NCBI GenBank assembly: GCA_019054805.1
Contig: JAHQIY010000007.1
Coordinates: forward strand, 1,245,501 to 1,309,500
Origin: Brachionus manjavacas
Lineage: Eukaryota > Rotifera > Eurotatoria > Ploima > Brachionidae
DNA length: 64,000 nt
Direction: 5' to 3'
Shown here: positions 33,431 to 46,900 of the stretch, piece by piece
Layout: each line of letters begins with the position of its first letter
Position numbering within the stretch: the stretch's first letter is position 1
Position numbers and translations under genes: made by a program
The notes under the pieces: generated by a model
The model's database searches: none
What the model was told of the DNA's origin: nothing
Seen by the model: the letters and a program-made list of their open reading frames with translations, nothing else

Positions 33431-33552
33431 AGGTTTAGTGAATTATATACAGTTTCCGGCGTCCAGTCGATGCCTAATTGCCCAGGTAGCATTAAGTAAT
33501 AGCAGTGTCAATCACCTTTGAAGTGAAAAAAAAAAAAATTCGATTATTCATA
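33431..33552 (+). repeat. Dispersed GC-core repeat, copy 2
   Basis: The partner of 31348-31468 in the same orientation, about nine tenths identical by eye (for example CCCAGGTAGCATTAAGTAA in both), including the A-run and the GATTATTCA that follow. It lies between the two copies of the 160-bp direct repeat. Confidence 0.75.
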
Positions 33553-33554
33553 GA

Positions 33555-33718
33555 GTTGCCCATTTATGAAAAGAAATTAGTTTTAAAAAAATTAATTTTT
33601 TTTTTTAATCCTTTATTCTTACGAACTAGGTTTAAGTTTTGATCAACAATTAATCACCGTCTGATATGGCTAAGAAAAATAGGAAAAAATTTCCGAATTA
33701 AAATTTATTAAATTTTTT
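33555..33718 (+). repeat. Right copy of the 160-bp direct repeat
   Basis: See 33265-33423. The copies differ at scattered positions and by indels in homopolymers, so the duplication is not recent. Confidence 0.75.
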
Positions 33719-34570
33719 AACTTGTCCCGAATGCATAAGGATTCAATTCAATTATTGAGATAATTAACTTTTTAAATTAAGGTAACCCAAATTTAAAAGT
33801 CGCCAACCCCTATAATAAGATTAATTGAATAAGAATTAGAAAAATTTAAGTAATAACTAGCCAAACTAAATAACATTTTAAACACAATTATTATTAATGG
33901 TTTAATTTAATTTTAGAAGTATTCTTGATGATAGAGGGCTTCGCTAAGCCCGCTATCTGTTCGAATATCGTAATGGGCAACAATTAAGACTTCGCCTCTG
34001 TTGAGTAATCGCGAATTAAATGCAATTCTTTAAGAAAATTGCTTGTGAGAAATGATTTGATTAAAAGGTTTCTTAAGTGCTTATGAAATGAGGCAGCTTT
34101 ATTCGGACAAGTTTATTTTTCAAAGAAATTGGAAGAAAATTAGCAATTCTGGAGATTGGTTTTTTGTACAGCTTATAAACGAGTATATAAATTAATTAAA
34201 AAGAATAAATTTTGTTCAAAACAGCAATTTTAAATTCTATTAAGAAATAATTAAAATTTGAAATTTTGAACTTGGGACCCGTTTTTGCCTAAAATCTAGG
34301 TTTCGGTTTTTGTATCGGCTCGATACAAAATTTGAATAAATTAATGCTGCGAATGAGACGAACAAAAGCACAATTCGATAAAGAAAATTGCAGGTGAATT
34401 AAAAGAGATTTATTAGGCCTAATAACCTAGAAAAATAGTCAAAGAATACGAAAAAAACAACGAAATCCGACCAATTCTTATCACAAGTTCATAAACAAAA
34501 TATTGATTTTTCCTAATAACAATTTTTTTTTCACTATTGGTTTATGAATGTGTTTTGACTGCATAGGCAC
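33719..34570. other. Gene-poor DNA with one GC-richer patch
   Basis: Mostly AT-rich. At about 33930-34020 there is a G/C-richer patch with a hairpin (GGGCTTCGCTAAGCCC) followed by CTGTTCGAATATCG. I considered a tRNA-derived origin, but no A box or cloverleaf fits. Confidence 0.4.
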
Positions 34571-34788
34571 CACGTTTTTACTAAAACTAGCTGTGACACA
34601 TATTTACGGTCGAAATTGGCTCTAATTTTGTTTAAATGTTTTCAAAATCTCAAATTACAAATCATAGCTTTGATATAATTAAATTGTAGTTTTATTTTTA
34701 TTTTGCTTTTTTTTCATTAAAATTGTTCAAGGCGACTAGAAAATTTCACCCATCATTTGACTGATAGAACACGACTGTGTCTACTACA
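34571..34788 (+). repeat. Direct repeat pair, copy A
   Basis: Diverged duplicate of 35254-35452. Shared words include CACGTTTTT, GACACAT, CATAGCTTTGAT, TTCAAGGCGA, TTCACCCATC and GTGTCTACT. No coding frame. Confidence 0.7.
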
Positions 34789-34995
34789 TCTCTTTAAATA
34801 AATGACGAAATCTTTTTAATAATTTCATTTTTAACCAAATTTTTTGAGATCTTTATTTTACAAAATTAAGTTTGTGCAAAATTTATAAAGAAAGCAATGT
34901 GCTAGTTTAAATTTTATTAAAATTTAAAGATATTTTTTGTTTCCTTTTCTCATCCATTAATTCTGTAAATCATCCAAGGTGTTCGAGATCGCGTC

Positions 34996-35154
34996 ATGAC
35001 TCAAATAGAACAGGGAGTTGGAAAAAGAATTGAAAGTATTTTCAGTATTGATGAATTTAGAGTTACAGATTTAACATCAGGAAAATTAATAGAAAATTTT
35101 TTACCACTTTTGAAATTAAATAGCTTTAAATTTATTCTTTCTAAGTATCTCTAG
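34996..35154 (+). other. Short open frame between the two direct repeats
   Basis: The frame starts at ATG 34996 (MTQIEQGVGKRIESIFSIDE) and ends at TAG 35152-35154, 52 residues. It is preceded by an AG|GT-like junction and lies between the two direct repeats, so it could be internal to a duplicated element. Protein-like in composition, but unrecognised and short. Confidence 0.25.
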
Positions 35155-35253
35155 TTAAATGGATGCATGCTTTTGTATAGCAGGACGTTTACTATAAGTT
35201 GCCATTGTTCTGGATTTGGATACAGAAAAAAAAATTTATATTAGCAAAAATAT

Positions 35254-35452
35254 CACGTTTTTGCTTTAAATATCTATGACACATTCTAAGGGTCGAAAAT
35301 GACCATAATTTTGCTCTAATGTTTTCACGATCTCAATTTACAAGCCATAGCTTTGATCTATTTAAATTATTTATTTTTTTTATTGAAATTATTCAAGGCG
35401 AAAAAAATTCACCCATCTTTTTGGGTTTAAGGTAATGCAAGCGTGTCTACTT
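35254..35452 (+). repeat. Direct repeat pair, copy B
   Basis: See 34571-34788. Copies A and B begin 683 bases apart in the same orientation, with a short open frame between them. They may be ends of an unknown element or a simple segmental duplication. Confidence 0.7.
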
Positions 35453-38400
35453 CGACGCTCTAGTCTGTCTCTAAATTGAATTTAATAAGACTTCTTAAAT
35501 GAGTGGAAAACTTATTTTTTTGGATTTGGATACCTTTTTTGACAAATCAATTGAAATTTACTAGACGTGCTTAATCGTCTTAGTCTTTGCACAATTATTT
35601 TGAAAATTGATTTTTTTTGTAAGTTTTGCCTATTTAATTAAGTGTATTCAAGCGAATTTACTGAGCGGATTTCTTAAATTTTCGGCAAGAAATTAATTTT
35701 GTTATTTTAGAGATTTGATTCGGACTAAATAATTCATCAAATTTGATGTAAAATTGCACTTATTTAAGCAATTTCTTTAATCATCGACCACAAAATTTGC
35801 TAGCAAAAGAAATTTCAAAATAGTTGCTATAGCTATTGACAGGAAAATTCACCAAGTACCAGCGGGTAATGAAGTTACGTCAATTTTGAAATTAATTTTA
35901 GAAAAAAAATTCCAATTGAATGACCAACAATTAAAATACTTTGTCAAATACTAAGTATTTTAAAGAAATTAATTTCACAAAGTAAATATATCATGTTAAA
36001 ACGTTCGACTACTCTATTTGATCTTTTATTAAATAGTTCAATTGGGGCCATGGAATAATTGGGTCTAAATATTTTAGAGAAAAAATCAAGGTAAATCTTC
36101 GACTTATTGAATCAATATTCTATTTCAAGTGTTTAGAATCAAGTTTTTGGTCGATTATCGAGTTTCAGCACAAATTCTTTAGCAAATATTTACTAAATTC
36201 ATTACTGGTCACTTAACTATTCAATTCATTTGAATGATAATTCTATTTTTTGAAAGTATTCGCTTTAATTCCGAGCCAATTCAGCAAGACCATTGAATAG
36301 GTCGAGTTCTCTTGGCTCAATAGGTTAATTTGTCCACACTTTCTAATTATTTTTTTTAGAAAAATTATTAATCAAGTTTTATTTTTTTATTTTTCTGGGG
36401 GATATTTTATAGAGTTTATTTTGCAAAATTAAACACATTCGGACTTTATAGGCATCGTGTTCCGAGTTAAGAACAAGTCCTTAAGTTCTGATTTTGGTTG
36501 TTTACGGTTTAGTGAACTCGAACTCGAGTTTAAAGCTGTAAAACAAACAAAGGGCTTTAGAACAATTCTTTGTAACCAGTGGCAAGTTTATGATGGAAAA
36601 TTTCATAGTAAATTAAATCAATTATTCAAGCGATGATAATTTTTATTTTTTTTTCTAAAGGGAAATTTTCGAATATGAGGAAGAGCCCTAAGAACTGAAA
36701 TGATCAAAATATTTAAATTAAGAACAAAATGATAATTGAGAATTTAATCGAATAAATCGACGATAAAATTTGCTCTATTTTTTTAAATAAATATCTTAAT
36801 CAAATAAAAATTTAATTGAGAAAATTTTCAAATGGCTCGCAAATCTGCAGATAACTTGAGTTTTTGGCGTTCAAGTAATTCTGGCTTATTTGAGCACGTG
36901 ACCAATCTTTAAAAATTTGATTTTTTTTTGTTGGCAATTTTTTTTGTCTTTTTCAGAAAACATCTCTTGGATGTGGTGGAAAAAAATTTTATCTAAAAAT
37001 TTTTTTTAAAATTTCTTCAATATTGCATGATTTATCTATTCAAAAAATTGATGCGTCCAGAACATTTGTGTCTATCATAAACCCATCACTTGGCAACAGC
37101 ATCTGTTTAATTTAATTTTAAGATAAATGTTTATGAATAATAAAATATACTTTAACTTTTGCTCATAAGTTGAGCCTTAATTTCTCCTAATTGTCAGCTA
37201 TTAAAATTATTATCTCGTTAGCATAAGATAATAATAGTTTTCGTAAGCCTTTTTTAATTACATACTTGATCAAAAAGTGAGTTTACTTACTTTTTAATTG
37301 TATTCAAAGTCAATTTATCGTTAAAATGTAGTCAGACGTGCCTAAGGGCCTTCCAAATTATATATGTCAGAAATGATAGACCTGGATGTGTTATGCCGAA
37401 TGTTTAGCCGACAGTCATTTGTGCTAATTAAAAGTCATTACTATTTTCAGTTTGTTTTGTTAACAGTTACGGGTCGAAAAAGTCAGACCAAGAAAGGAAC
37501 TCTCATTTTTAATTAATTTAATATAGTTGACAAACACAACAATGAACATTCGTGTTGGTCTATTATAAATAATCGATTAATTCAGGTGATGTTTGCGTGC
37601 CTTGAGAGAAAAATTGAGATTTTTAACAAGATTTTTATGATCTTAATAAATGAGATATGTGATCAATAATATTCGATTAATGCGATTAGAAATATAATTT
37701 ATCCCCTAGTCTAGTCCGATGGCTTCAAAATATTTTTTTTTGGACTAAAATAGAATTTGATTGTCACAATGGTCACCGAATACCTTAAGTTGATTTTAAT
37801 TTTTTTGTCATTTTAAAACAATTTATTTGTTTTAAAAATATTGAATTGAACACATCACAGATTGACAACGAGGCTCATGCTAAAGTGTATCAACAAACAA
37901 AATCGATTTTAGAAATAAAAGAGCTTATTTGAATTTAGTAGATTTTTTCTAAGTATCAAGGTTTATCAACTTTGTCACATTAAAATTTATTCATTCAATT
38001 AAAAATAATATTTAAAATTTATTAAAAAATCTACTTAAGCATTTAATTTTATTTTAGCCAAATTTTGATCAGTTTTTAAATTAATCGATTCTTTTTTTCT
38101 GTGGAAAGTTGTTTTTTTGTTGTCCTCAATTTTAAATTTAAAAAATCTGAAATTCAAGAAATAATAAAAATTAGCAAACTATTTACTTAAATCTAGAATA
38201 AGGCTTTATTTATTCTAGGTTGTTTTTACTTTTATCTGATTAATCATTATGGACTCATTACTGATACAGAGAGTAAAGAGTATCTCTATAGAATTCGTAA
38301 ATGTTATTAATTGATAATTTTTTTGTTGAAAATGATTGATTATTTCAATCTCAGAAGAATTTTTTTTTTATGTATCTATAAGGACTATTTTTATTCTGTT

Positions 38401-41400
38401 TTGTTTCTTAATAAACTAAACCCAGGTATTCATTTAGATTTTTTAAAATTTAAATTTTTTTTTTGTTCAATTTGAACTACGCTACGGGTGTTTTACTCAA
38501 TTTAAAATTTCTCTATCTAAAAAGGACATTTTCAAATTTTAAATTAAAACAACTAGACACAAGTGTATTTTAATTTTGAATTTAAATTCCGATCATGTTC
38601 AAAACTAAAAGAAATTATTTTAAAGATGATAAGCACAATAATAAAAATAAAGGTAAACATTTATTTAAGGCTTAACCCGTTTATTATATTTATAATCAAG
38701 TATTCTATTTCAACTTTTTCTATATCTTTTTTAGTAATTATTTGCAATATTGTTTCTCTTCGAATCAATCGGTTCGTAAACAAAACTTTCGCACACAAGT
38801 GATTCAAACAAAGTCGGTATTTGGACCGCTCAGCAAGGACCGTGCCAAAAGGGTAAGCTCTGTTTGATGCATTGTAAGACTAGTTCATGGCCGAATTTAT
38901 CATTTTTGCTTAATTACTCAAATATGGATCCACGGGCTCCGATTGATTCCAATTCAAACGCAGACTAGAAAAGTATATGCAGATTGTGTAAAATAACAAA
39001 ATAAAATAATAAAAAAAATTAAAATGATATATTTGCAGGATTTAAAAGCGAGCTCGTATAAATCTGGGCTATTACTCTAAATTAGGTTTCTAAGAAAATT
39101 GAGAGTAATTTATTTTAAAATTGCCTGTTTTTAATGTGTGTTGGTCTGAGAAACAAAGAGTGGCACTAATAATCGGACAATAAGCTAGCAACTAGTCAAA
39201 TTATTAGGCCACTTTTTCTCTTTTTTTCTATTATGGAAAGTGGTCTAAGCCTGCCACTTGAAATATACAAAAAAAGTTAAAAATTTTTATCAAATCTTAA
39301 CAACTTGGAGCTATTTTGTTGTTGTTGATGGATTTATTTTTCTATAGATATGTGTTTATGTTACTCTATGATCAATGATAAAAAATGGTTTCTATTTGTG
39401 TTTAATCAAGATCAAATGAGTTATTTATTCGGCGCCAATAGTGGCTCAACTTTACGTTTTGTATCTCACAAACGAAAGGATTATGGAGAGTATTTGCTGA
39501 GCTAATTCAGGAAATTGTATTAAATTAAGATTTATAACGGTAATTTTGAACTTTTTTTTCCCCAAATAGATAAATACGCTTTTAAAGTAGATTAAATTGA
39601 GCTCTTTAATTAAGACAGATAGACATTTTAAAAAAATGCGAGAAATTTAACATTTCAGTTTGATTGCCAGCAGAAAACTATCATGGATGAGCAAACATTG
39701 AACTGCTAAAACGCTAAAGTGTTTAATTCGGCATGAATAGATCGATAGACTTCTGTGTATTATCCAGTTTATTATATTCAGCGTGCTCTTAGAAAACAAA
39801 ACTTATTTCATGACTAGTACCATGCGATCTTGCTCCATTTAGTCTTCTGCTTATTAAATTATTCCTGGACATTTGGTTCAGATGTTCGCCTTGTTTCAAA
39901 GCTATCTTTATTAAGTTGTCGAGTTTTTCTTTTAAATGATGAATCAATGCTAGTTCAAGTACTTGATTTTATGGTAAGAAAATCTATGCTTTTTTATTGT
40001 AGAAGCAATTTTCTTTTGGGCAGGCATTTTGGTCACTTGTTGATTAAAGATTGTGGAGTTGTTTGCTCAATAATAAAATTAGATAATTCAAAATAGCCGC
40101 ATTTTTATTATTTTAGTCCCAGAAGTAATAAATTAAAATTGTGAAATTTTAATTGAAATCTAGCGATAAAATCTTTATTGTAAAATTACAAAAGGTTTTA
40201 TTTAAATCAAGATTACTTTATCGCTATTAGATAATTGATGTAAACTCTTATTTTTTCAATTTTTTTCCAAAGTCAAAGGAGATAAAATGATAAATTTGAA
40301 AGTATTTTTTTTAATAAAATTTATTTAAAAAATTCAAAGCCTTTATTTGTGACAACTTACACTGAAAAAGTTTTCAAGGCTCAATTTTGTGGATAGTTTT
40401 ATTTGTGCAGTTTTTTGTATTTTTTTTCCCCAAAATGAATTTAAATTATAAAAAATTTTTTCGTGAACAAAATTTATTCATCCACATAGAATGTTTATAA
40501 AAAATATCTCTTTCTAAACTAAAAAATTATTTCCTAGTTAAAAATCGAATATTAATACAAAATGAATTATTTAGATTTTTTTACTTGAAAAATTTAATGC
40601 ATCCATAATGCTGGTTAGCTTGGCATAGAAGATTAATTAAAGAAAAGATTTTCAAAACGACTTGAGATTTGTTTACTTCCAAAAGACATATTTATTATAA
40701 GACACGTGAAGAATATTGATAAAAATTTTGATTTAAAAAGCAAAATTATTCATTTTTTTCTCAATTAAAAAGTTATAAATGGCAAGAATGTCAATTGAAT
40801 AAAGGTTGGTCTTTATTTTTTTTATAAAGATGATTCGGACATAAAAGATTTAGAAGAAAAAAAATCAATGGTGTGTGTTTTTTTAAATAAAACATTTAAC
40901 ATTGAAAATGTTGTATCAATTTTTTAAATTATATTTAAAATTTTAATTTTAAATATAATTTAAAATAAAAAAAGCTTTTGATTAAATGAGATTTTTTTTT
41001 AAATTCTTAAATTAAGGTTTTTAATTAAAATTTTGACTTTATATAAAATAAAAGTTATATTTAGAAAATCGATAGCCTTTTGTAAAAATTAGCATTATTA
41101 TTGAATCAAATGGGGACCAAGAGTGGCACGAACAAAAATTGTTATCAATTTGTAAATATTTTAATTATCGGAATATGCGATACCAAGAGCCTTTAGTTTT
41201 TATTCACAGAATTGAATTTTTTAATTACAAATAAATTGAGGCTAATAGATTGTTGAATTATTTGATATATCGAATGATCAAGTGGCCCTAATTTGATTAC
41301 ATAATTTAGAAAGTTAGATTTCATCCCAGAATGAATATTAGATCACTAGCCGTTATTTAAGAATCGTAAATTATTCCTTGTTCTTAAGGACTTGTAATTA

Positions 41401-43940
41401 CTGCAAAATTTAGCATCGTTTTCAACCCATTGCATAATCCCTAATTGTATTTGTACGTCGAAATTCGCAATTTACAAAACAAACTAGTTAAAATTATCTA
41501 ATATTTTTTTTAAAAAAAATTAAATGATAGCTAATTTAGTGCTTGTAATGGGTGTTGATTGAAGCAGCGGTTTGTTTTTGTTTTTAGCAAGCAAATAGGA
41601 TTTTCGAACAAATAGAAAAACAAATCTTTCCTAATTACAAGACCCGTTGGTTTTCGGTATAGACCAGGCAATAAATCGTTCAAAAGAACCACTTTTATAG
41701 AGTAGCAAGAGAGAGAAGCGATAGCATTTATTTTCATTAATGGCCGAATATTGCGAAGGAATTGCAATAAACTTGATTAATATCCATTCATTCATTAAAA
41801 ATCAAATGCTACTTGGAAGAATTATTTGTTTAAGAAAACTTTTGCCTAATTCAACGTTTTGCATGATTCCTGATCAAGCCTACTTAGAATACTTTGTTTA
41901 TTGAACTGATTTTTATTATAAACTTGAATGTCAAATATTTAAAAGAAATTATTATTTTTAAAATTACAAATTCCGGTCTAGAGATTTATGTTTAAGTGTT
42001 TGACTACTTTATTTCTTCCTGTTTCTTTGTTCGTCTCGTCTTTGAACAAACAACTCAATTTTTTTAATCATTTTACTTTTATTCTTTTAGAAATTAAATT
42101 AAATTATTTTTCAAAAAATAATGCAACCATTGTGAATTGTGATTCAACGCTTAGTTTAGCTTGAAAAATTGTAGACTAATTTATATTTTTTTTTAAATTA
42201 GTTCATAAACATGGTTCAAATACACAAAATTGGTAAGTAGATTTTTATTTATCTTATTTGAATCAAGTTGCTTTTGCTCTGACACTAAAATTTATTTTAA
42301 AAATAACTTTGGCATCGTCCTCAGGCAGCTTAGAATGGAAGTAAGGCCTTCTTTTAAGCATGCATTTTTTATGGATAAATAAAAAGCTTTGTTTAAAAAG
42401 AATGACATTAAAAAAATGGGAAAAATTTTGCCATATTCGATCTGGACATAATCCAGACCCAGCCTCGATTTTTCTTATTTTGTTTGATCAAGTAAACTTG
42501 AGCAAATTCAGATGTGTAAATAAATCGGTAACTTGACAGAGTTTATATCTCGCGGGGTTATATAAATTTTTATTCCGGAAAAAAATGATATTATTTCTAT
42601 GCTTTATTTGTTATAATATTAAAGCCGATAGAGCGTATTGTTTAGATTAAATTATTTGTTAAGATTCCTTTTTGATGAGGCTTAGCTTGTTTAAGATCAT
42701 CAAGATAAATTATGGGATTTTTTTGTTGCACCAAGTTTTATTTCCAATTTCTTTAGAATTTACTGATGTAATTTAAAAAGACCCTCAAGCATTTATTTAG
42801 TGAAAAATATGCTCAAAAAAGCTTTTAATTTAATTTAATCAGTTTAAATTGAGCATTTTTTATTATTTTTAATTTTTTCTATTTAGGACAGTTTAAAGTT
42901 TAGATATTTTGAGGTGTTTTGTGTCAAGTAATTTTCATTGAATTTTTTTCTCAAACTTAGTATGAGAATAGTTAATGGATATTTTTTTGTCTACCAAATT
43001 TTCAAATTGGTATTTTAATAAACTTAAATTGCAGTATTAAAAATGTCAAACCTTTCAGTAAAAATTTTCTTAAGTAAACTTTTTTTTTATCTGTTTTAAT
43101 TAGAATCTAAATAAGTGTTTAAAGAGTAGCGCAAGTTTTTGTTTCAAAAAGGCCTTGAAATGTAAGTGATTTATCTGATTGAGTTTTACGGAAACATGCC
43201 TTATCATTTGCTCTTAATGGAAGTTTTAATTAGTAATGAGCATTAAGATAAAATCAGTGAAGTTATCAGTACAGCGCCGATTTTATCACATTAAATATAT
43301 ATTTATTTTTAAACAGTATGAGGTATCGATGCTTGATTGATTATGGAAGCTATAAAACTAAATAACGCCCGAGCGTCTACAAAGCTGATAGACTAATCAT
43401 TCATCACTGTAGAGTAATTAGGTGCCGATTCAGAGTCAAACTTAATTAAAAATCGATACGTGATAAATTTCATTTACGGCTTAATATTTGAGAAAATATT
43501 ATACAAATATTTAGTAATTATTTGTTTACATGATGTTACCTAATGAGGCTTTGACGCCCGTTACCATTCAGTACACAAATCACTTGAATAAACACACAAG
43601 TTCTAGATTTCCACGGATCTATACTCTTACTAACCAAATCGAGTAGTGTTGATATATTCAGTTTCAAATATCAAATTTTTTTTTTAATAAACAAATATTT
43701 AAATTAAATTATTTTCTTTATATTCTTTGCAACAACAATAATAGAACAAAAAAAAACAAATAAATACAACTAGATTTCATAATTCCCTATCTAAAAAAGA
43801 CACCAAACAAATAAATTAATTTCTTAAATATCAGTCCGAAAATCGTATAAGCACAAAACAAAGCGAGCAAGAAACTTGATTCCAATAAATTAAAGTTATG
43901 TTTTAAAAAAAAATTCACTTGTTTTTTTTTATTAAATCAA
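35453..43940. other. Long gene-poor interval upstream of the nephrin-like gene
   Basis: About 8.5 kb with no supported gene. It holds a perfect palindrome (40922-40965) and, near 38.75-38.85 kb, an open stretch ending in a strong donor (AAAAGG|GTAAGC) that could be an upstream non-coding exon. Other open frames in it (39830-40096 plus, 41531-41767 minus) show no recognisable motif. Distal control elements of the adhesion gene could lie here, but none can be pointed to. Confidence 0.5.
40922..40965. repeat. Perfect 20-bp palindrome
   Basis: TTTTAAATTATATTTAAAAT, a four-base loop (TTTA), then its exact reverse complement. Pure A/T, so chance is more likely than for a mixed sequence, but 20 matched pairs is long. 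Cruciform-prone site or fold-back relic. Confidence 0.85.
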
Positions 43941-46900
43941 ATGTTAGCCCTAATAAAATTACTCGCAATTTTTCTATTCTTCAAACCACACTCGGCAAAA
44001 CAGGCCCAGAGTTTTACCATTCAACCAAGAGATATCAAAGTTAATTTGGGTTCCACAGCGTTGCTCAGTTGCAGTGTATCAGCGCGGCACGGTGATGTAC
44101 AATGGATACACGAAGGCACCGCTCTTGGCTACGACCGAAAAATTCCCGGCAAACCAAGATACTCAGTTATTTGGAACCAAAATGAAGACACCGAATATCA
44201 TTTGCAAATTAGCAATGTTACTTTGGAAGACGAAGGTGTGTTCTCGTGTCAAGTTGCACCTATTGGTGACTGGGATACCAAACTGGAAGCCAGGGCCAAG
44301 CTTACTGTTTTGGTGGAGCCTCAAAGTGGACCGGAATTGATGTTCAATGATGAGTCGAAAAATCAAAATGATGTTGTACACTTTAAATCAGCAAGTCAAA
44401 AAACAACCAAATTTACTTGTACAATAAGAAGAGCAAAGCCTGCTGCAAGTATTAAGTGGTACATAAATGGAACACTGGCTAGTCTAAGGGTTGGAAAAAC
44501 AGTAGAAACAAAACAATCAGGTAAACTAAAAAAAAAATGAAATTAAAATATTTATTTTTCGAATTTGAAAATATTTTAGATGGAGTTTTAGAAGATTTGA
44601 CCAGCGTTTTTGAGCTAAAGCAGCAGACCGACTTAATTTATAATAATTCAATTATTAAATGCCAAGGATACCATGAAGCATATGGCCTAGCCACGCAACT
44701 AGCTAATATGAGTCTGTCATTGAAAGTAGTGGTTGTTTGTAAGTGTTTTTTTAATGAAACTAGCGTGAGGTCTCAGGTTTTGGACTTTAGGAAGGAATTT
44801 AGCCCAGCAATAAATATAACAATTAAATTTAGTTTAAAGTTTATTAAATGGAATTCGAAGTGGTAACAGAAAGTTTGTAGTTTTTTTAGTTGCTCGAAGG
44901 AGTTCTTTAGCTGCAATAAATCTAAGAACTCACAGCACTAAAGAATAAGTAAAATGCCAAGACTTGGGTTCTTACACTAAGAAAATATTTTTTCAATTTT
45001 ATGATTTATTAAATAATAAAAGATCCTCCGAGTGTACCCAAAATAAGTGGTTATGAGAACACAACAGGAGTTATAGCGGGAACTGAACTAAAAATACTTT
45101 GTTTGTCGAGTTATAGCTATCCACCTGCTCAGCTATCTTGGTATAGAGATGGAAAACTAGCATCGTCAAATTATGATACTATTGATGAAACTAAAATAAC
45201 TGAGTCTGTTTACCAAATTGCCAAAGTATCGCCAGCTGATCACCAGAGTGTTTTAAAATGCAACGCGTTTAACCAAGCTATGGATGAGCCCTACACTACT
45301 GGCGTCGTATTGAATGTTCTCTACGGTCCGGAGAAGCTCACAATGAACGGAGTGTTTGAAGTCGAAGCCGGAAAGGAAATAAGCGCCAATTGTTTTACTG
45401 ATTTGTCCAACCCAGCTCCTAAATTGAGATTTAATTTTGATGGCATTGACTACGAGCCGAGTTCGTTTGCGACCAAATCACCTAAAGATACTGGAGCATT
45501 CTCAGTTAGTGGAAATTTTAGTCAAGTTATGCGCAAGGAGCACAATAACAAAGAATTGAGATGCTTTGTTGAAAATAAGGCTGCCAATGTTCAACAAATG
45601 ATAACAAAACAAATAAAAGTTTTATGTAAATTTAAATAAAATAGATATATTCAGAGTCGATTTTTTTATTTTGATTTTTTTTAATAGTTCCACCAGATTC
45701 TATCGAAATGATTCAATCAGTTGAGAACAAGACTTTTAATGCGGGTACTAAAATAAGAATAGAATGTGTGTCCAGAGGCGGAAATCCGTTGCCGGAAATC
45801 GAGTGGATTTTGGACGGAAAAAATTTAACTCCAGTCTCAACTAAATCAGTCATTTACACAGTCGAATCAACTTTGGATTTGATTTTGGAAAGAGAGCATC
45901 ATGGCAAAGCCGTAGAATGCCGATCGGTGAATAAAGTAGGAAGCATTAAAAAACAAGTCACCGTTCATGTTTCATGTAATTTAACTTATTTTAATCAGTT
46001 TTTTCAAAATTTTCAAAAAAATTATTTGTAGATTTGCCATCTAATGTTGTCTTGTCGTTGGTAAACCCAATTGACAAAGCGAATAATTCATTTGCAATTA
46101 AAGCAGGAGATAGAGCCATATTTAAATGTCAATCTCCAAATTCAAATCCACAACCATACATTACTTGGTTTAAAGATGGTTTTCCAGTATTGATTGGGTC
46201 AGAAGAACAACAAAATTTGACCAGCTCGTTCGGAAATAATAATGAATATGACACAATTAGTTATATGTCTTTTATTGCTACTTCATCTGATCATTTAAAA
46301 GAGATTAGGTGTGATATCAGGGTTAGGGATATACCTAGAACTTCGCATGGTTCACTCAAACTTCAAGTCAAATGTAAAACTTTTTTTTCTCCAATTTTTT
46401 TTCTCTTTTAAACTAGATTTTTTTCAAGTCCCACCTGAAATCATAAAATACCCACCAAGTATTATTTACATGAATGAAAATACTTCGTTTTCGCTGAATT
46501 TGAGCTCAAGAGCAAACCCTGAGCCCACACATAGATGCATTTCATCAAATGTAAGATCAATGAAAACAATATTTTTCTTATAAATTTTTATCTTTTTTTT
46601 CAGAAAAACTCCTATAAGGTAGTAAACTCAACTTTGAATTTTACAACTTCTCGAAGTGACAACGGTGACTTTATTTGTTCGATCATGAATTCCGAAGGTG
46701 TTAATAATATTAAATTCTCATTAATTGTTAAATGTAATTTAGAAAAATTTTCAATTTTTTGTTATAATTAAATTTTAAATTAAGATGCGCCAACTGCCAA
46801 AATAAACAGTCCTCTACATATGACCAGTCTTGGCAGCAAAATAAGTCTTAATTGCATCGGCGAAGGAAACCCATTGCACTATAATAATTTCACATGGAAA

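Noticed and set aside
33930-34020. Possible tRNA (hairpin plus TGTTCGAAT)
   Set aside because: No matching acceptor, D or anticodon arms at the right spacing.
37364-37516. 50-residue open frame starting MSEMIDLDVLC
   Set aside because: Looks mildly protein-like, but is short, unspliced and unrecognised.
39830-40096. 88-codon plus-strand open frame
   Set aside because: No recognisable motif, hydrophobic TTT/TTA-rich composition, no splice context; expected by chance in this much AT-rich DNA.
41531-41767. 78-codon minus-strand open frame
   Set aside because: No motif or homologous feature seen and no upstream exon; treated as chance.
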